Positions 1 to 13,045 of a stretch of DNA of 64,000 bases are shown piece by piece. The stretch lies in assembly GCA_016748015.1 (NCBI GenBank), contig JAAOMT010000039.1, forward strand, positions 15,933 to 79,932. The letters are read 5' to 3'. This DNA comes from Geosiphon pyriformis (Eukaryota; Glomeromycota; Glomeromycetes; Archaeosporales; Geosiphonaceae). Made by a program: the position numbers and the translations under genes. The notes under the pieces were generated by a model. That model saw only the letters and a program-made list of their open reading frames with translations, was not told where the DNA came from and ran no database searches. Position 1 is the stretch's first letter, and each line of letters begins with the position of its first letter.

Positions 1-3000
1 CCTATTTGTTTCTTCGATTTCGAAGATTTGGTTTTATAAAAGTAAAATTTTACAATTAAGGTGATAATGTATAAGAAAGTCATAATAAACTCTAATAGTT
101 AAAATCTCTTATGGATTTTGAAGGAATTATCTTTAGGTTCAGAGGATACCATTTATATTAAAATCGATAAATATGTAATATGTGCATCAATGTTTTTGAT
201 CCTGTGACTTCATTTATGAAAATATTTTCTCAATATTGAAAGTGTCATCAAAACGGTTTTATATAAAGAGAGCTAAAACCCTTATTTTCTACCAAGCAAG
301 CAGTAAATCGAGCGCCTATTTTGACTTTTTTACTAATGAAAAAACTTTAATTTTTATCGACACCGGAAATTCATTTCCCCAATCTGAATATCTTATTTCT
401 TTATTTTAATTTGCTAGTACTCATCTCCCTTATCTTTTATGAAGTACCACTATCACCATAGAATTTTCCCGTTTCGTATTTAATACTGCCCGAGTTCGAA
501 GAAATGATATTTGGATTCTTCCCAGGCGACAAAAATATCTTAGAGCACCATTTATTTGAGTATCACAACCAGAAAAATATTCAAAGACTTTAACAGTCGG
601 CTCCACTTTGATAGAGTAGAAAATTAGGACCAAAATCAGCTGTTTCTTGATCCCAAAATGTAACGTATATTGATTATGTTGTTATGTTTTTATTGAGACC
701 AAATACGCTAATCCGAAGTCTCCATCGATTGTGGCAAAAGATCAATAATCCACAAAATTCTCTTTTAATTCAAGCTTTTCAAGCATTCTAGGACCAGATA
801 TTGGTTTTATGTTTTCGTTGGAATAGGCTCTAAATGCAAATTGAATGTATAATAATATTTTATTGAAAGTCCTAGTCAAAATATAAATACATATTGTATA
901 TTAACTTACATAGCATTAAAAACAATCCATTCTATTTGAAAAATAGAAATTTGTCAACTTCTAAGGAAATGTTGGATAATTCTTGTTAACAATCATTGAT
1001 CACAACGACCGTTATATACATCCTTATAAAGTGTTATGCATTATCAATATAAAGTTAAATTAAGAAGATTTTATCTTTAAGTGTTATTTAATAAAAATCC
1101 TTGAATTAATGTTCCATTTCACGAAAATAGTTTGCTTTGTTGTTTAGTACGATAATTCACTAAGAGATAGTTAGAGTTAAAAATATCAACGTGATAATTT
1201 CTATTCATATCTCCATTCATATTGAGAAACTGTGGCATTAGGTGTTAACTTGATAAAGGATAATAATAACCATTAACATCACCCACATGCGCACATTCAT
1301 ATGAAAGTATGATTGTTCTATCTGGTTGAACCAATACTTTATCCATACTTGAACAATATCACTCAAAGTCAATTTCGTATACCGTTTGATTCATTGTTGG
1401 CGATATAGAACTCTTGGTATTGGATTAAAATAAGCTAAAAACACCCAAATTATTAAAAGGTAATAATTAAAACAAATGTTTAAAAAAAACTGCTTCATAT
1501 TCATTTTGAATTTTTTTACTATTCTCCCAAAGTTTTTAACCTCTTCAACATTCGGACCTTTCGTAGTGTAGGCGATGCGAGAATGCTAAAAAATGGATAA
1601 ATCACAATTATTAATCAAATAATCAAATAAATGTGTTATAATTAAAGTAATAATAATAAAATACAGTTAATTTAAATATAAATACAAACATGAAATTTCC
1701 AAAAATTAATTTATCAAAAATAAATCTCCTAACTATATATACAATACTAGCTATGTGAACCTTCTCTTTTTATAATAATTTTATTCCCTATATCTTATTT
1801 AGGTTCATAAGAAGTGACATTTTATGCAGATATTTTCCCAATTCTTTTGTATTTGCTGTCAAAATATCTATTTTTATTTCTTATTTGTGGAAACTCAATT
1901 AAAAATGTAATATTCAACAAAAATATTTGTTTATCCTATTTCTCTAACCGAGAAACTAATTAAATTCTCTTTTGATTATATGTTCTATTTTCTACATGAA
2001 TTTAGTTACTTATATTATTTACCCATTTCGAAAATTTTTTTAATTCTATGATTAAAAATGTCAAAACAACTTGAAAAAGCAATCCAAACGAAAATAATAA
2101 AGACTTTCATTTCTAATTTTGATTTATCCTAAAAAAAGGTTGTTTCTTTGTCCCTCTGTTTGCATGCCTGAAATCTTCATTACTAAGAGCTTTCCACCAT
2201 CAACCAACCAACGAACCGAACAAATTGACTATTCAAAAAAAACTTGGGCTTGGAAAGATTTATGATCAGATAATCGTTGCCTACACAGATCGGTTATTAA
2301 CAACCAGTTTCGGATATGCTCACTTTATCATAATAAATAGTTTAAAAATTATTGATAGCCATGCAGCTATCATTTTATCAAACAGATAGAAGTAAATCTT
2401 AAAGTCTGTATTCCCAGCTTATTTTATTTCCTTTGACAAAAACCAATAACATCATATGCAATGATCTTACTATCTTATACACATCAACTAAGAAAAAAAG
2501 TGCTAAGAGCATCAGTACAAGCTGAAAATAGTATGATTATAGTTAGGACGAGTATAATTGTCCTATATAGTAAGTAATAAGTTTTTGACTTGAGAATTTT
2601 GAATCTTTCTATTTAATTATTTAATTTTGTAATTTCTCAATATGAATCCTCCAAATTTTTTTTAAATCAACCCTTTCATTAGAAGAATAATTTACAAGTC
2701 TAACCCTATTCGTAACCGACACCAAAAAACTAAAATTAATATGGCCCAATTACAATTTCTTTCTTTAGAAAACCCAACTTCATAAAACTCATTTTCTTGA
2801 GATGGGAGCAAAAACGAGGAAATGAACAGCAAAAGTCTTCATACAAGACAGCACCAAAATCGTAGCTTAATTTGGTGTTTTTTGATTATGATTAATTTTG
2901 AATAATTATTCGAGCTAAAAAATGTGAGTTCATGAAAAAATATGGATAATTAGCAATAGGTTTAAATAAAAATAAAATAGGATTTCATAGTTGATTTGAT

Positions 3001-4142
3001 TTCTAAAAAATAATTTAATTGTTTTTTAAAAACAATTTCACATTAAATGGTTAATACATCTAAATATTTTAAGCATGTAATGAAATTAAAAATAAATATC
3101 AAATTGATTTAGTAATTGTCAGAAATATTAATTTATTGATTGAAAAGAATGTGTGTGATTTTGAAAATTTTCTGAATTTAAATTTAATATACAAAGATAA
3201 CATAATATACATAAAAAATATTTTTAATTGAAAGCATTATATTTTTCATTCTTCTCAAATATCTTCTTTAATAAGCAAAAACAAATTAAAGTTTACTAAC
3301 TATACTTCTAAAATAGCAAATTGAAAATTTTATGCACAGTTAATTTATCTCTCAGAAACTGAAGGCTCTTATTCATCAACTTTTGATTCTAAATAAGAGT
3401 ATAGTGTCTTTTTGTTTTTGATTTTTAGTATCACCATTAAAAACAATATAAATATTAATAAAATTTAAAATTTAAAATAAAATTCACCTATATTTGCTAT
3501 TTTGAAATAATTTAAAATATTCACTAGCTGATTGTACTTATTTCGCTAATTTTTGATCTCTTTTACACTCTTTCAACAAAACTCTTGTTTTTATCAATTT
3601 AGCTTGATATTTTCTTCTAGAATGCCCAATTTCAAGTAATATTTTGTAAAATCTTAAGAAAAAGAGTAATAAACTATAAATTCGTGTTTTTGAAATGTTC
3701 TTGAATTTAATGAAATATAAATTTCAAAAATTAAAAACTATTTTCCCTAATCTTACTTATAAATATAATTTTCGAAATATTGAAATTAGGTAGAAGATTA
3801 CAAAAAATAAATTTCAAAAAATAGAATCGTATTAATTTATATTAAAACTATTTTCAAAAAAATTTTCAAAATCCTTTTCATTGATATTTGGCAAACAAAT
3901 TTTTGTATCAATAATATATTTACAGGAAAAATAAGAAACATAAAAAATTATTTGTTTTATTGTATATATTAAGTAACTACCACTTTTGTATAATTGTTTA
4001 TTGTGTAATTTAATTAAAAAACATTGTATTTTGCACTTTAGTTAACATTGTTACAGAAATCACGTTTGTCAAAGATGGATTGCTCACAAATTTACAAAAT
4101 ACATTAAAATAACAGCATTTAAAAATTAAAATACTCAAAAAT
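1..4142. other. AT-rich stretch without a supported gene
   Basis: No reading frame here shows a recognisable domain or coding-like composition. A 67-codon frame on the minus strand (430-633) has no family resemblance and is probably chance. The sequence is homopolymer-rich, with poly-A and poly-T runs throughout. I see no transposon ends, RNA gene or CRISPR-like array. Confidence 0.6.
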
Positions 4143-4690
4143 CTATAAATAACCATTCAAGCTTACTAAATAAATCCCAGTACATATTCGTCTTCCAACT
4201 GAAAATCTATAATGATCTCGATTTTGATAGGAACCTTTCGCTGAAATGGCAAAACGTTCTTTTGAGTCCATAAATCGATCTGGATTGAAAATATTGTGGT
4301 TTTCATATCGATTCTTATCCGAGTTCAACGCATAAATATTCATAACACAATGCTTGTATTTTTTGGAATGTGATATCCATATATGTATCATCTTGTTCAA
4401 GATATTTAAAAACAGCTTGGACCTAGAAAAAACAGAAGTATCATTCATTATTTTTGAAAATCACAAAGTTAAGCAATATTAAAAAAATGTTTCAGAACTG
4501 GAGGAGCCCAACGAAGAATTTCTTTAATGAGCGATTGGATATATAGAAGGGAACTAAAGTTGGATGTGATTGGCAAACTTTTATGTCCAACTACTCTCTC
4601 TAATTCCTCATGAGCTTTTTGTTGAAACTCTGGATTATTGGCTAACTGTGCAATAAGTCAATATATATTAGATGCCACAGTTTCCTTTTT
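4143..4690 (-). pseudogene. cytochrome P450 pseudogene, C-terminal part
   Basis: Two blocks of P450 sequence lie in order on the minus strand. The first (about 4490-4690) reads ETVASNIY, then a stop, then LIAQLANNPEFQQKAHEEL, and ends with the K-helix ExxR motif as KEILRWAPPV. The second (4143-4448) carries NIYALNSDKNRYE, FNPDRFMDSKERF and the haem-binding loop FSVGRRICTG, in which Cys would be the haem thiolate ligand. The segment between them is split over two frames, and an in-frame stop interrupts the I-helix side. The N-terminal ~300 residues of a normal ~500-residue P450 were not found upstream. Family assignment is firm. A functional enzyme is unlikely. The intact parent would have been a microsomal-type monooxygenase, substrate unknown. 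Confidence 0.85.
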
Positions 4691-5139
4691 TTTTATAAAA
4701 AATAATGGTTATAGCTCAATATTTTTTACAAAAGCAATTAAATTAATATAAGATGTTATTTAAAACATACTTTTCCTGCAAATAAAAAAGTTTCACACAG
4801 ATTAATCAAATAGAAAATTAAAATTCAAATGAACTTTGATAATTTTGGTCGAGCTTTTAAATTTCATTTGATTTTTCAATATGATAAGAATTCAAGAAAT
4901 TTTTTGATTATAAATATGATGTTTCCATTTTTTTAAAAAAAATTGTCACTTTATATAGAATTTATTGTACATATATATAATAAAACTTGAATATTCTATT
5001 TTTTAAAAAGTGCTTCATTAGTTTATATTTTACAATAAAAGTTTAAAAGGTATCAAATCATTGCCTCAATATTGGCTTGATATCAATATATGATAAACAG
5101 ATTTTTTAAAAAATTCAAAATGAAACTATTTATTTCTGT
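4691..5139. other. AT-rich spacer, nothing seen
   Basis: Between the P450 remnant and the dispersed repeat I see only AT-rich sequence, with no frame of coding character. Confidence 0.5.
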
Positions 5140-5144
5140 AATTA

Positions 5145-5565
5145 TCTTTGAAGTCTCGTGCAATTACCGGTTTCACTTAGTATCGTCATAATCCTAAAGG
5201 GAAAAAAAGGAATAGGTTTGTTATTTAAGCAGAAAACTAAAATACATTTAGTAGCAATTATATGATTAATATAAATCTTGTTATATCAAATCAATAATCC
5301 CAAAATTCTTAAAATTAAAAAACTAAAATCTTTTATTACAAATCAATTATTCAGTTGCTGCTTACGTGATAGAGTTAAGGCAAGTTGGATCATTAGTTGT
5401 TTTGACAATATTTTGGACAAAACTTGGTTGACTAGTTGACTTGGTAAGTTTACTACTTTCTGCCAAAAATTTTTTTTGGGTAAAACTTGATTTAATAGCT
5501 GGCTTGGCAAGTTTGCTGGTTTCTCGAGCAGTTGCTGAATTATTTTGCAGGTGAGTTGAAACGTT
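5145..5565 (-). repeat. dispersed repeat copy 1, degenerate two-exon coding relic
   Basis: This stretch resembles 16455-16830: the blocks tcgtgcaatta..ggtttcac and ataaatcttgttatatcaaatcaata recur at both places. On the minus strand both copies look like the end of one exon (Ser/Thr/Lys-rich here: SKLAKPAIKSSFTQKK and SKLTKSTSQPSFVQN), a GTAAG donor, then a TTTAG or CTTAG acceptor followed by GATTA. The Lys/Ser-rich segment is itself imperfectly repeated about 78 bases apart. I do not recognise the parent gene. It may be a decayed multicopy gene or a mobile-element fragment. Confidence 0.45.
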
Positions 5566-7518
5566 TTTTGTTAATTTTTGATCTAATTAAAAGATTTATA
5601 TTAATAACGTTATTTAAATAATCCGCTTTATTCATAGGATTCGTTTATATAGCTAAGCACATAAAATTTAAATATTTTCAATTAGATAGTATTTATTTAA
5701 AATACTATTTAGAATACCTGTGAAACATGGCAATGGATTTAACGAATTGAAAATCGAAAGAATTATAAAAGAAAAAAATTATCAAAAGATGCATCAAAAT
5801 CTTTAGACTTTTATTTATAAAAAATTTATTTTGAATCATTTTTAATCAAATTTTTGAAATTGCAAGTAAGTTTCTAGTTGAAGCTCTTTAAAAGCTTTTT
5901 TGATATTTAATTAGAATAAACGTTTAAGCAAGAGTGTTTTTTTTTTCAATTTTAAAGCTCTGTTTATATATGTGATTCCACCAAATATCTTTATTTTTTT
6001 ACTCTATTTCTTTGAAACTTATTTTAATCAAAATTTACTATTTCGAGCATAGGTTGAGATCGAAAATTGTGTTTAACAAGGGAACTAACATTGGTCTATT
6101 TACAAAATTATCACTTGGGCAAAATTAAAAAGTTGGTAATTGCTGTATATCAAAATTTAGAACAAAATCACATAGCATTATCTTCCCTTAATATAAACTG
6201 CCAGTTTTACTTTTCTAGTTCTACTAAACATTTAGTTTTTCATTAATATCCTAAATTTTCCACATAAAAATTCTTAAATGACGACGAGATTAAATACATT
6301 GCTCTTTTTACATGGTTCAATTATCAATAGTTTACAGACAGGTGGCACAAAATTTCAAAGATTTTCTCAAGATGGTAAAAAATTTCAAAGATTACAGTAA
6401 TATTAACAACCTTAAAATTATGCCTACGTGGTCACTTTTAATAAAAAGAGATTTGACTTTGTTTAATTTATTATTTAGTTAAAGAGCGACTTGAAGATTC
6501 GAAATGTATAACCTTATGGGTCGTTAAAAAGATCTTGCTAAAAACGAATGCTATACGGGGACGCATTATTGGACGGGGGCTACTTGTGTTAAAAATTGTC
6601 CTAAAATTATTATAATTAACCAAAAAATACTGATTATTTAAAAAGAAATAAATGATAGCTGTTGAAAATCTATGATTGATAAATGTTTTCAACGTCAAAT
6701 TATTCAGGAAATCAAAAATTTGATTCACCAAACTGAAAGCCACGACTTGGAGGAGGCAGTCTTTACTGGACGGAATACTAATCAATTAGAGACAACTCTT
6801 CAATTTATTAACTCGATGGTGAAATGGGTTAAAGAAGGTATAAAAAGAAAGGATTATGCCATCCATTGGTTTATGTTTTTTTATTTATTTAGTAATAAAG
6901 TTATAACGAAAAAAGTTACTTTTATTATGTATATATTGGGTAAAAAGAATTGTCATCTTTTTTATCTTGAAAAAATTAATGATAGACATTATTAAATATT
7001 GCAATCTGAATCGGGAAAAATTATGACTAGGAAAAAAAGCAAATTGAAATATCTGTATATAAATATTGGTTTTTTTTTTCCAGGTAAAAAATTTTATATT
7101 TGAGATTATCTATCAAATTATGCAATTTACAGACTACATTACTAAAGAACTTTTTTTTTAAAAATGGTTAATTTGTAAAAACTGTAATTTATAAATTTAT
7201 AACTGATTATAAATTTATAAATGATTATAAAATTACATATAAAATACAAGAAATATTAGGAATATCTGTGTCAAGGTAAACACTAGTCTTGATTAGCACA
7301 ATAAATGATTTAGGCATATCATAATTTATCATAACAAATAACAGTTTTGTTCCTGATCAGCCAAAAATCCAAGCATGCAAATGATAAAAATGAGTTTTTC
7401 TTATGTTTTCACAATATTTAGTTGATTTGTTTATAATTTGAATTTATTCTAGTACCGATGTATTTAACCTGCCATTAAAAACCTGAAAAGTTTAGAGATA
7501 TCGTTCAAGACAATTTTA
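5566..7518. other. AT-rich stretch, no supported gene
   Basis: A 107-codon frame (6672-6995, plus) and an antisense 104-codon frame (6471-6785) overlap each other. Neither has a motif I recognise, and both drift into AT-driven Lys/Asn/Phe/Ile composition. I do not annotate them as genes. The last few hundred bases presumably hold the promoter of the lipase-like gene. Confidence 0.5.
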
Positions 7519-9326
7519 ATGATGCTTTTGGTTACAGCAAAAAAAATATTTTTTCTAATCCCTAGACATGAAGTGCAAAAAAATAGTCCACTTTTAGATT
7601 TAAAAAATTTCTTAAGGTTTTCTCAAAATGTTAATACAACTAATATGAAAATTGCTTTACAAAATAGTTTAAAATCTATTTTTAATATTTTTCTCTTTGT
7701 TATTATAGCGATATCATTATTTTTTTTTATAAAGATAATTTTCATCGAATATTTTCTAAATACTAGTTCAAGTGATCTTCAAAGTAAATCGACTTTAATA
7801 GAACGTCGGGTCAAGAAGCTAAATGGAAAATATACTTCAAAAAAACACAATTTCTCTGAAAATAATTTATTTCCCCAATTCTTTGAAAATGACACTCCCA
7901 GTTCTTTAAATAATAGTATTTTCTTAAACTATACAATTTTTAAAACTCTTAACTTTTATGATCGCTTTTCAAAACTCAAAAGAAGAGACTTTTTGAATAA
8001 CCGAGACTTCACATCCTCTCCAGAAATTTCAGGCTCTTCTCTAAACTCACTTCAGTTATCGGTAGGGCCAGGTGCAAACAGACGATTAATGGATGACAGA
8101 GTTATTGGGGATCAAAAAATGATTGAAAATTTTGCCCAATTCGCATTTTATGCGCAAGAAGCATATTGTTTGGATGAGAATAATGGAAAATATGGTCCTG
8201 GTTTTTGGGGTGAGTATTTCGTGAAAATTTTGAGAAAGTGTTTTTTAGAAATCTGAAATAGTAAAGTACAAAAGAAAGGTTCTTTCATTTTAGATATCAA
8301 TTGCAGCTGACTTTTTCATCATTTAAAAAATATCATTTTTATTGATTTCATTTCTCTCACTTCAATTACCTAACTCCTCACCAGCCTACGCATTTCAACC
8401 AGATAAACGTTATTCAAATTTATCCATCCAATCGAAACAAAAAAATACAAAAGTAATAGTCTACTTTCGTGGAAACCCCATCGATCCAGAAAACTTGGTT
8501 TTTCGACAAAATGCTTTTGCTAGTTATCCTGGCGTTTCTGGCTCTTTTGTTGATATTGAATTGTATACAAAATTTCAAAATGGAAGTCCGGAATTGATAG
8601 AAAGGATTGAAGCGTTAGTACCTGTTAATATTGATAATAAGTGTAGTATTTTTCTAACAGGGCATGGAGAGGGTGGTGGTAGGTTAATAGAAAATTTTAA
8701 TTCTTAATTTTTTCATCAATCCATTGAAGAAAATTACTCCACAACTAAATCAAATTTTAATCTCAGCATTCGCAGTATTCACTGCACTAAAACTTCATGA
8801 TACTCGACTCAAACGCTGTTCAATATTCACGTACACCTATGGAATGCCACGATTTGGTAGCTCAATTTTCGCGTCTCATATAATCGCCACCTTAACTCAA
8901 ATTTTCCGTATAACATATAGCAATGATAATATACCCAGGCTCCAAATAGCTTCTAATGATCCACTTGATACTTTTGAACATCCCCCGACTGAGTATTGGA
9001 TTAGTGATGGCTCTAATTGTCAGTGTAGAAATACTCCTACTCCAGAGTACCCTTTAAATCCTTATTACGTCTATGAATGTCCCCCAATTAGGTTTGGTCA
9101 TTATGAAAACCCGGTTGGTATATATTTTTTTAATGAAAATAAATTTATGGCAAAAAATTTAAAGTTTTATTCTAAAAATTAATTTTTAATTTTTAATTTT
9201 TAATTTTTTCATAAGGATTGTAATTTAGGAGAAGAGTGGCTCGATGATTCAATCGTTGCTCCATCACATAATGGACCTTATTTCGGATACTTAATGGGTG
9301 TATGTCCAAAACCCATATTTGGATAA
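7519..9326 (+). CDS. membrane-anchored class 3 lipase-like protein, nucleophile Ser replaced by Gly
   Basis: Four exons give one frame of 480 codons: 7519-8209, 8385-8678, 8767-9113 and 9216-9326, all with GT-AG introns and compatible phases. A hydrophobic segment near residues 55-80 should act as a signal anchor. An alternative start at 7645 keeps it. The lipase fold begins at FAQFAFYAQEAYC, followed by KVIVYFRG, the nucleophile elbow TGHGEGG (where TGHSLGG is expected, so Gly325 sits at the catalytic Ser position), YTYGMPRFG, the Asp region SNDNIPRL (Asp382), HPPTEYWI, and the C-terminal His region SHNGPYFG (His462). The order and motifs match Rhizomucor miehei-type lipases. Asp and His are kept and Ser is lost, so a non-catalytic protein is likely. 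The exon 3 donor (GTTGGT) is the weakest call. Confidence 0.8.
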
Positions 9327-11129
9327 TTATTTTTGAGGAATTCTATATTTTGTAATTCATTTTTGTGAAATAATAAAGAATATTTAATTTATTTAAATGA
9401 ATTTTCATTTTTAGACTTGAATTTGGTTTTAGATATTTATTAAAATCTTTCTGACATTCTTATTTATATGATCATTTGTTTCGGAGAACTTTCAAAGATA
9501 ATTTTCAAAATTTTCAAAATCAAAACTAATCAATATGAAAACCTTCTTTTAATTTATAATATCACAATTCGAAAGATTTTAACGATGGAGATAGAATTTG
9601 AATTTTTTTTACGAAAACTGTTAATTTGAGTTTGTTTAATTTCTACTTGATCTAATTTTGCTCTTGTCAACATAAAAGCCGTTAGAATTTAAAATTCAAA
9701 TTTTTTTTTTTCAATTAAGATGTGGTAATAAATTTTTTTCTAATTCAAAATAATGAATTTTGAGATATAATTTATAAAAAAGTTTTTGTATGTGATCAGT
9801 TATTTAATAAAATAAAATAAAATAAAATTATATATTTTAAAACTATATTAAGTTCTTTTTAGTGTGATCTTTTCTTTTAACTCAATTACTAGAAAGTTAT
9901 GAGCAAAATATGGTACTATTGCTGCTAAAATTTGTGAAAGAACATGAAAAGTTTAGTTTTTATAATATATTATCGCTTGGCATTATATGAAGATTTAACA
10001 TAAAGAAATAAATCTTATCTTTAATAGAAACAATATTTTAACTCCCTAATTACCAAGTTTGAATTTAAGTTTGAGCAGCTCTAGATGAAAGGAATAATTT
10101 TGGTTTGGTAATCAAATGAACTTCAAGAAAAGACAGGATTATTAGATATCCGAATTTCAAATTTTTTTATACCAAATTTCAAAAGCACGAAGGAGTCGTC
10201 TGACAATTTAATTAAGTGGAACTTGATTTATCTAATTTTTTTATTGATCATGAGATTGGCACTGGTAAATAAAAGTTTTAAATTTTAAATTCAAATGAAA
10301 AAATGTGCAATTTGCTTTTGTTAAATAAATTTTTTAATGGAAATTTGATTTTAAATTAGTATACACAACTTTATCGGGAAATCATTGTAAATATGGTACC
10401 CTCTAGAGTTAAAATCGTATATATTTAAGATGTCGACATAAATTTGTCTGCCTATTGTATAACACATTCAAGCAATTTTTGTTTCCAAGATCATTATATA
10501 GATATTTATCTTTCACATGAATTATAATTTCTAAAATAAATTCAGTCTAACTAGTCTATTCTAGGTCTAATACTTTTACACATATATTTAAAAATTTATT
10601 ATATGATTCATATTTTATAAATTACTGTTTTCATACTGCTTTTAAGTATATTATATTGTCAATTTTATCAAAGAGATCTCTCAAAATTAAATTTAATTGT
10701 TTATTTTTTTCAATTTTAAAGGTGTAACATAATTTGAAATTTTAAATAAGATGTCAAAATAATTATAATTTTGCTTTTTTCTTTATAAAAGCTTTTATAA
10801 TACTCAAAATTAATATGATTTTTTTTAATGCTTAATTAAGAAATATTATATATTTTTAAAAAGTGGTATTTGTAATATTCTTGTAATTTTTAATTGTAAC
10901 ACTCTAAAAATAATTTGTAACAATAAGTTTAAACAATATAATTTATTGTAATGTTATCAACCTTTTTTAAAAGATTGGTTTTAATTAAACTTAACAATTT
11001 AATTCTGTGACTTATTTTATGAAACACAGTAATTGACAAAAATTTCTGGATTTTTTATGTTCATAAGCCTGCATAATTTTACAAATTTTAGCTTCATTTG
11101 AATAAAGTTTAAGGTTTTTAATTGTTTTA
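9327..11129. other. AT-rich intergenic stretch
   Basis: Nothing with coding character was seen. A short pentanucleotide run (aaaat repeated) lies near 9810-9830. The start of this stretch presumably contains the 3' UTR of the lipase-like gene. Confidence 0.5.
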
Positions 11130-11485
11130 ACTTGCTTGATTGGTCAGCTAACTCTTCAGATCTCGATCTAATTGAAAATTTGTGGGCTATTTTGAAACAG
11201 AGGTATAAAAAAGATTTAATATTTTGGATAAGTAATCATCATTAAATTGTAATTGATTTCAATCAATAATTAAAAAGATTGGAAGAGTTTAGATTTGAAT
11301 ATATTTTTATTTAGAGAATAACATTAAAGATCAATTAAAAGCTATTGAAAAATATGAACAAAAGATAGATTATTCGTTTTTTTATTGTTAGCTTTATATT
11401 AAATTTACGCTTGTTTAAATAAAATTTTATATGTTTTAACTTTGTGCATAAAAAAAATTAGGAAACTTTTGTCCACCACTTTAGG
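11130..11485 (+). mobile_element. Tc1/mariner transposase relic with one putative terminal end
   Basis: The plus strand reads DWSANSSDLDLIENLWAIL at 11140-11210, a degenerate form of the WPANSPDLNPIENLWxxLK block that carries the second catalytic Asp and the Glu/Asp region of Tc1-type DDE transposases. Further on, IKDQLKAIEKYEQK lies in frame pieces. The stretch ggaaacttttgtccaccact (from 11461) resembles a Tc1-type terminal inverted repeat. No matching left end was found. The N-terminal half is gone or unrecognisable. It is a dead fragment. Confidence 0.65.
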
Positions 11486-12049
11486 TATTCAAACCTCTCA
11501 TTGAAAAAAACATAAATTTTAATTTAAAATCAAAATTTTACAATAATTGATATATGCTGCAAATGTTCAAATTCTGAATTCTAAATATTTTCATACAAAA
11601 TTTTAACTTAACTAATGAATATTTTTATTGAAATTTTTCTACTGCTTAAATTGATGATTTATAAATAAATATTCATAAATTTTGTTATTATCTAATTTAA
11701 TATGTATTAAGCTTTTATTTCTTAAATATTGACTACTTGAATTTCTTAAATGGTTAACACTTATAAATTGTTAAATATAGTTATAAACGCGTGATATTAA
11801 TAACAATAGCGTTATATAAGAAATTTTGAGCTTTTTTAAGATCAAAATCAAAAATTTTTTTGTACATTACTTATCATAACTAATTATTCAAATAATAATA
11901 TTAAGAATGAATTTTAAAATTCTTTGGCTTAAATATTATAAAATATTCCCTTATTTTCTGATGAAACAGAATTTCTACTATTTCCAAATGCAATTAAATA
12001 TTGGTATAAAAGAAAAATGGCCAGTTTCGCCAAGACAAAAGATAATCTA
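11486..12049. other. AT-rich spacer, nothing seen
   Basis: No coding or structural feature is recognisable. A 61-codon minus-strand frame at 11929-12114 overlaps the next transposon relic and is not supported. Confidence 0.45.
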
Positions 12050-12375
12050 AAGTTTTTTTCATGGGGGTTTTTTATGTCAGAAAAAGCTAGCTTATTTTGT
12101 TTTCGATGTATCATAGATGTTTAGTTTTATATAAAAATTTTGCAACAGCATGTTGGAAATACTTGGAAAGAAAATCCTAAGCATACAAGTCGAGTATCTC
12201 TAACGTTTCTTGCGGAAAATGTACTCGAAGTTATTGAGTAACTGCCACGCAGTTTGGATCTAAATCATATTGAAAATCTGTGGGGAATCATTAAGTGTAA
12301 AAGAGAAAAACGAATGCCACAAAAATAAATGATTCGGAATAATATATGGTTGAAGAATGAAAATGTTGGAATAAA
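12050..12375 (+). mobile_element. Tc1/mariner transposase relic, copy A
   Basis: Decayed C-terminal transposase: NPKHTSRVS, FLAENVLEV, then LPRSLDLNHIENLWGIIK and EKRMPQK. These correspond to the DNNPKHTS (second Asp) and SPDLNPIENLW blocks of Tc1-type transposases. Stops and frame changes interrupt it. A closely similar decayed copy lies at 62775-62950 in the same orientation. Both share gctagct(t/c)..ttttgtttt, gtatcatagatg and ttttgcaacagcatgttgga. Confidence 0.7.
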
Positions 12376-12633
12376 TAAAATCAGTTGCTTTTAGCCTTTC
12401 CAACAATATATAATAAGTATTATTGCTTTACTTCAAAAATACAACCTGTTTGATAAAAACAAATTATTATAAAGGTATTTAAGATTAATATTAATGGAAT
12501 AATACAGTTATATAATAATTAATATTTATTTATTGAAAAATAAATATTCATATCAAATCAAAATTATCCCTTAAAAATTGTTACAACTTGCTCTTCTAAT
12601 TTATTTTAAAAATTTACAAATAATGAAGAATAT

Positions 12634-13045
12634 TGTTATGATTGAAACTTACTTTTTAGTTTTTACTTATTTACTTAGCCATATTTAGTCACATGTATTA
12701 GCCACTGATGTCATTAGGTAGCCACCCTATTTTTAGATGTGATCACTTACTTGATCCCTTTTCGAGAGTATATAAGTGAGACTTCCCAAAGCCGTAGAAA
12801 AACATTCACACTCAGATCAAAATCATTCAAAGCAAAGATCAATACAACGATGTCAACTCTTTTATTTCTTTTTCACTATTTTTTTTCCCTTTTCTTTTCT
12901 TGATTTGTATAATTGTTAAGTTTTTGTGAAGTATATTGAATAAACATTTACTGAAAAGTACAACTGATACCTGATATTGAATTCTAAGCGTACTGATGTG
13001 AGGCATAGAATTATACCAGTGTGTTATCTTTTGTTGACAGTACAG
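12634..13045 (+). repeat. possible solo LTR of a retrotransposon
   Basis: The stretch has LTR-like layout: it starts near tgttatgattgaaac, contains a good TATA box (gtatataagtgag, near 12769), a downstream purine-rich 5' region, and an aataaa signal near 12939. A short inverted motif follows (gaggcatagaattatacc). It is less AT-rich than its surroundings. I found no second copy, no clear target duplication and no internal coding region, so a stand-alone promoter-like fragment remains possible. Confidence 0.3.

Noticed and set aside
430-633. 67-codon minus-strand frame
   Set aside because: No motif, no neighbouring exon, and length compatible with chance in this composition.
6471-6995. Overlapping frames on both strands of ~105 codons
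   Set aside because: They overlap each other, neither has a domain, and composition drifts to AT-driven residues.
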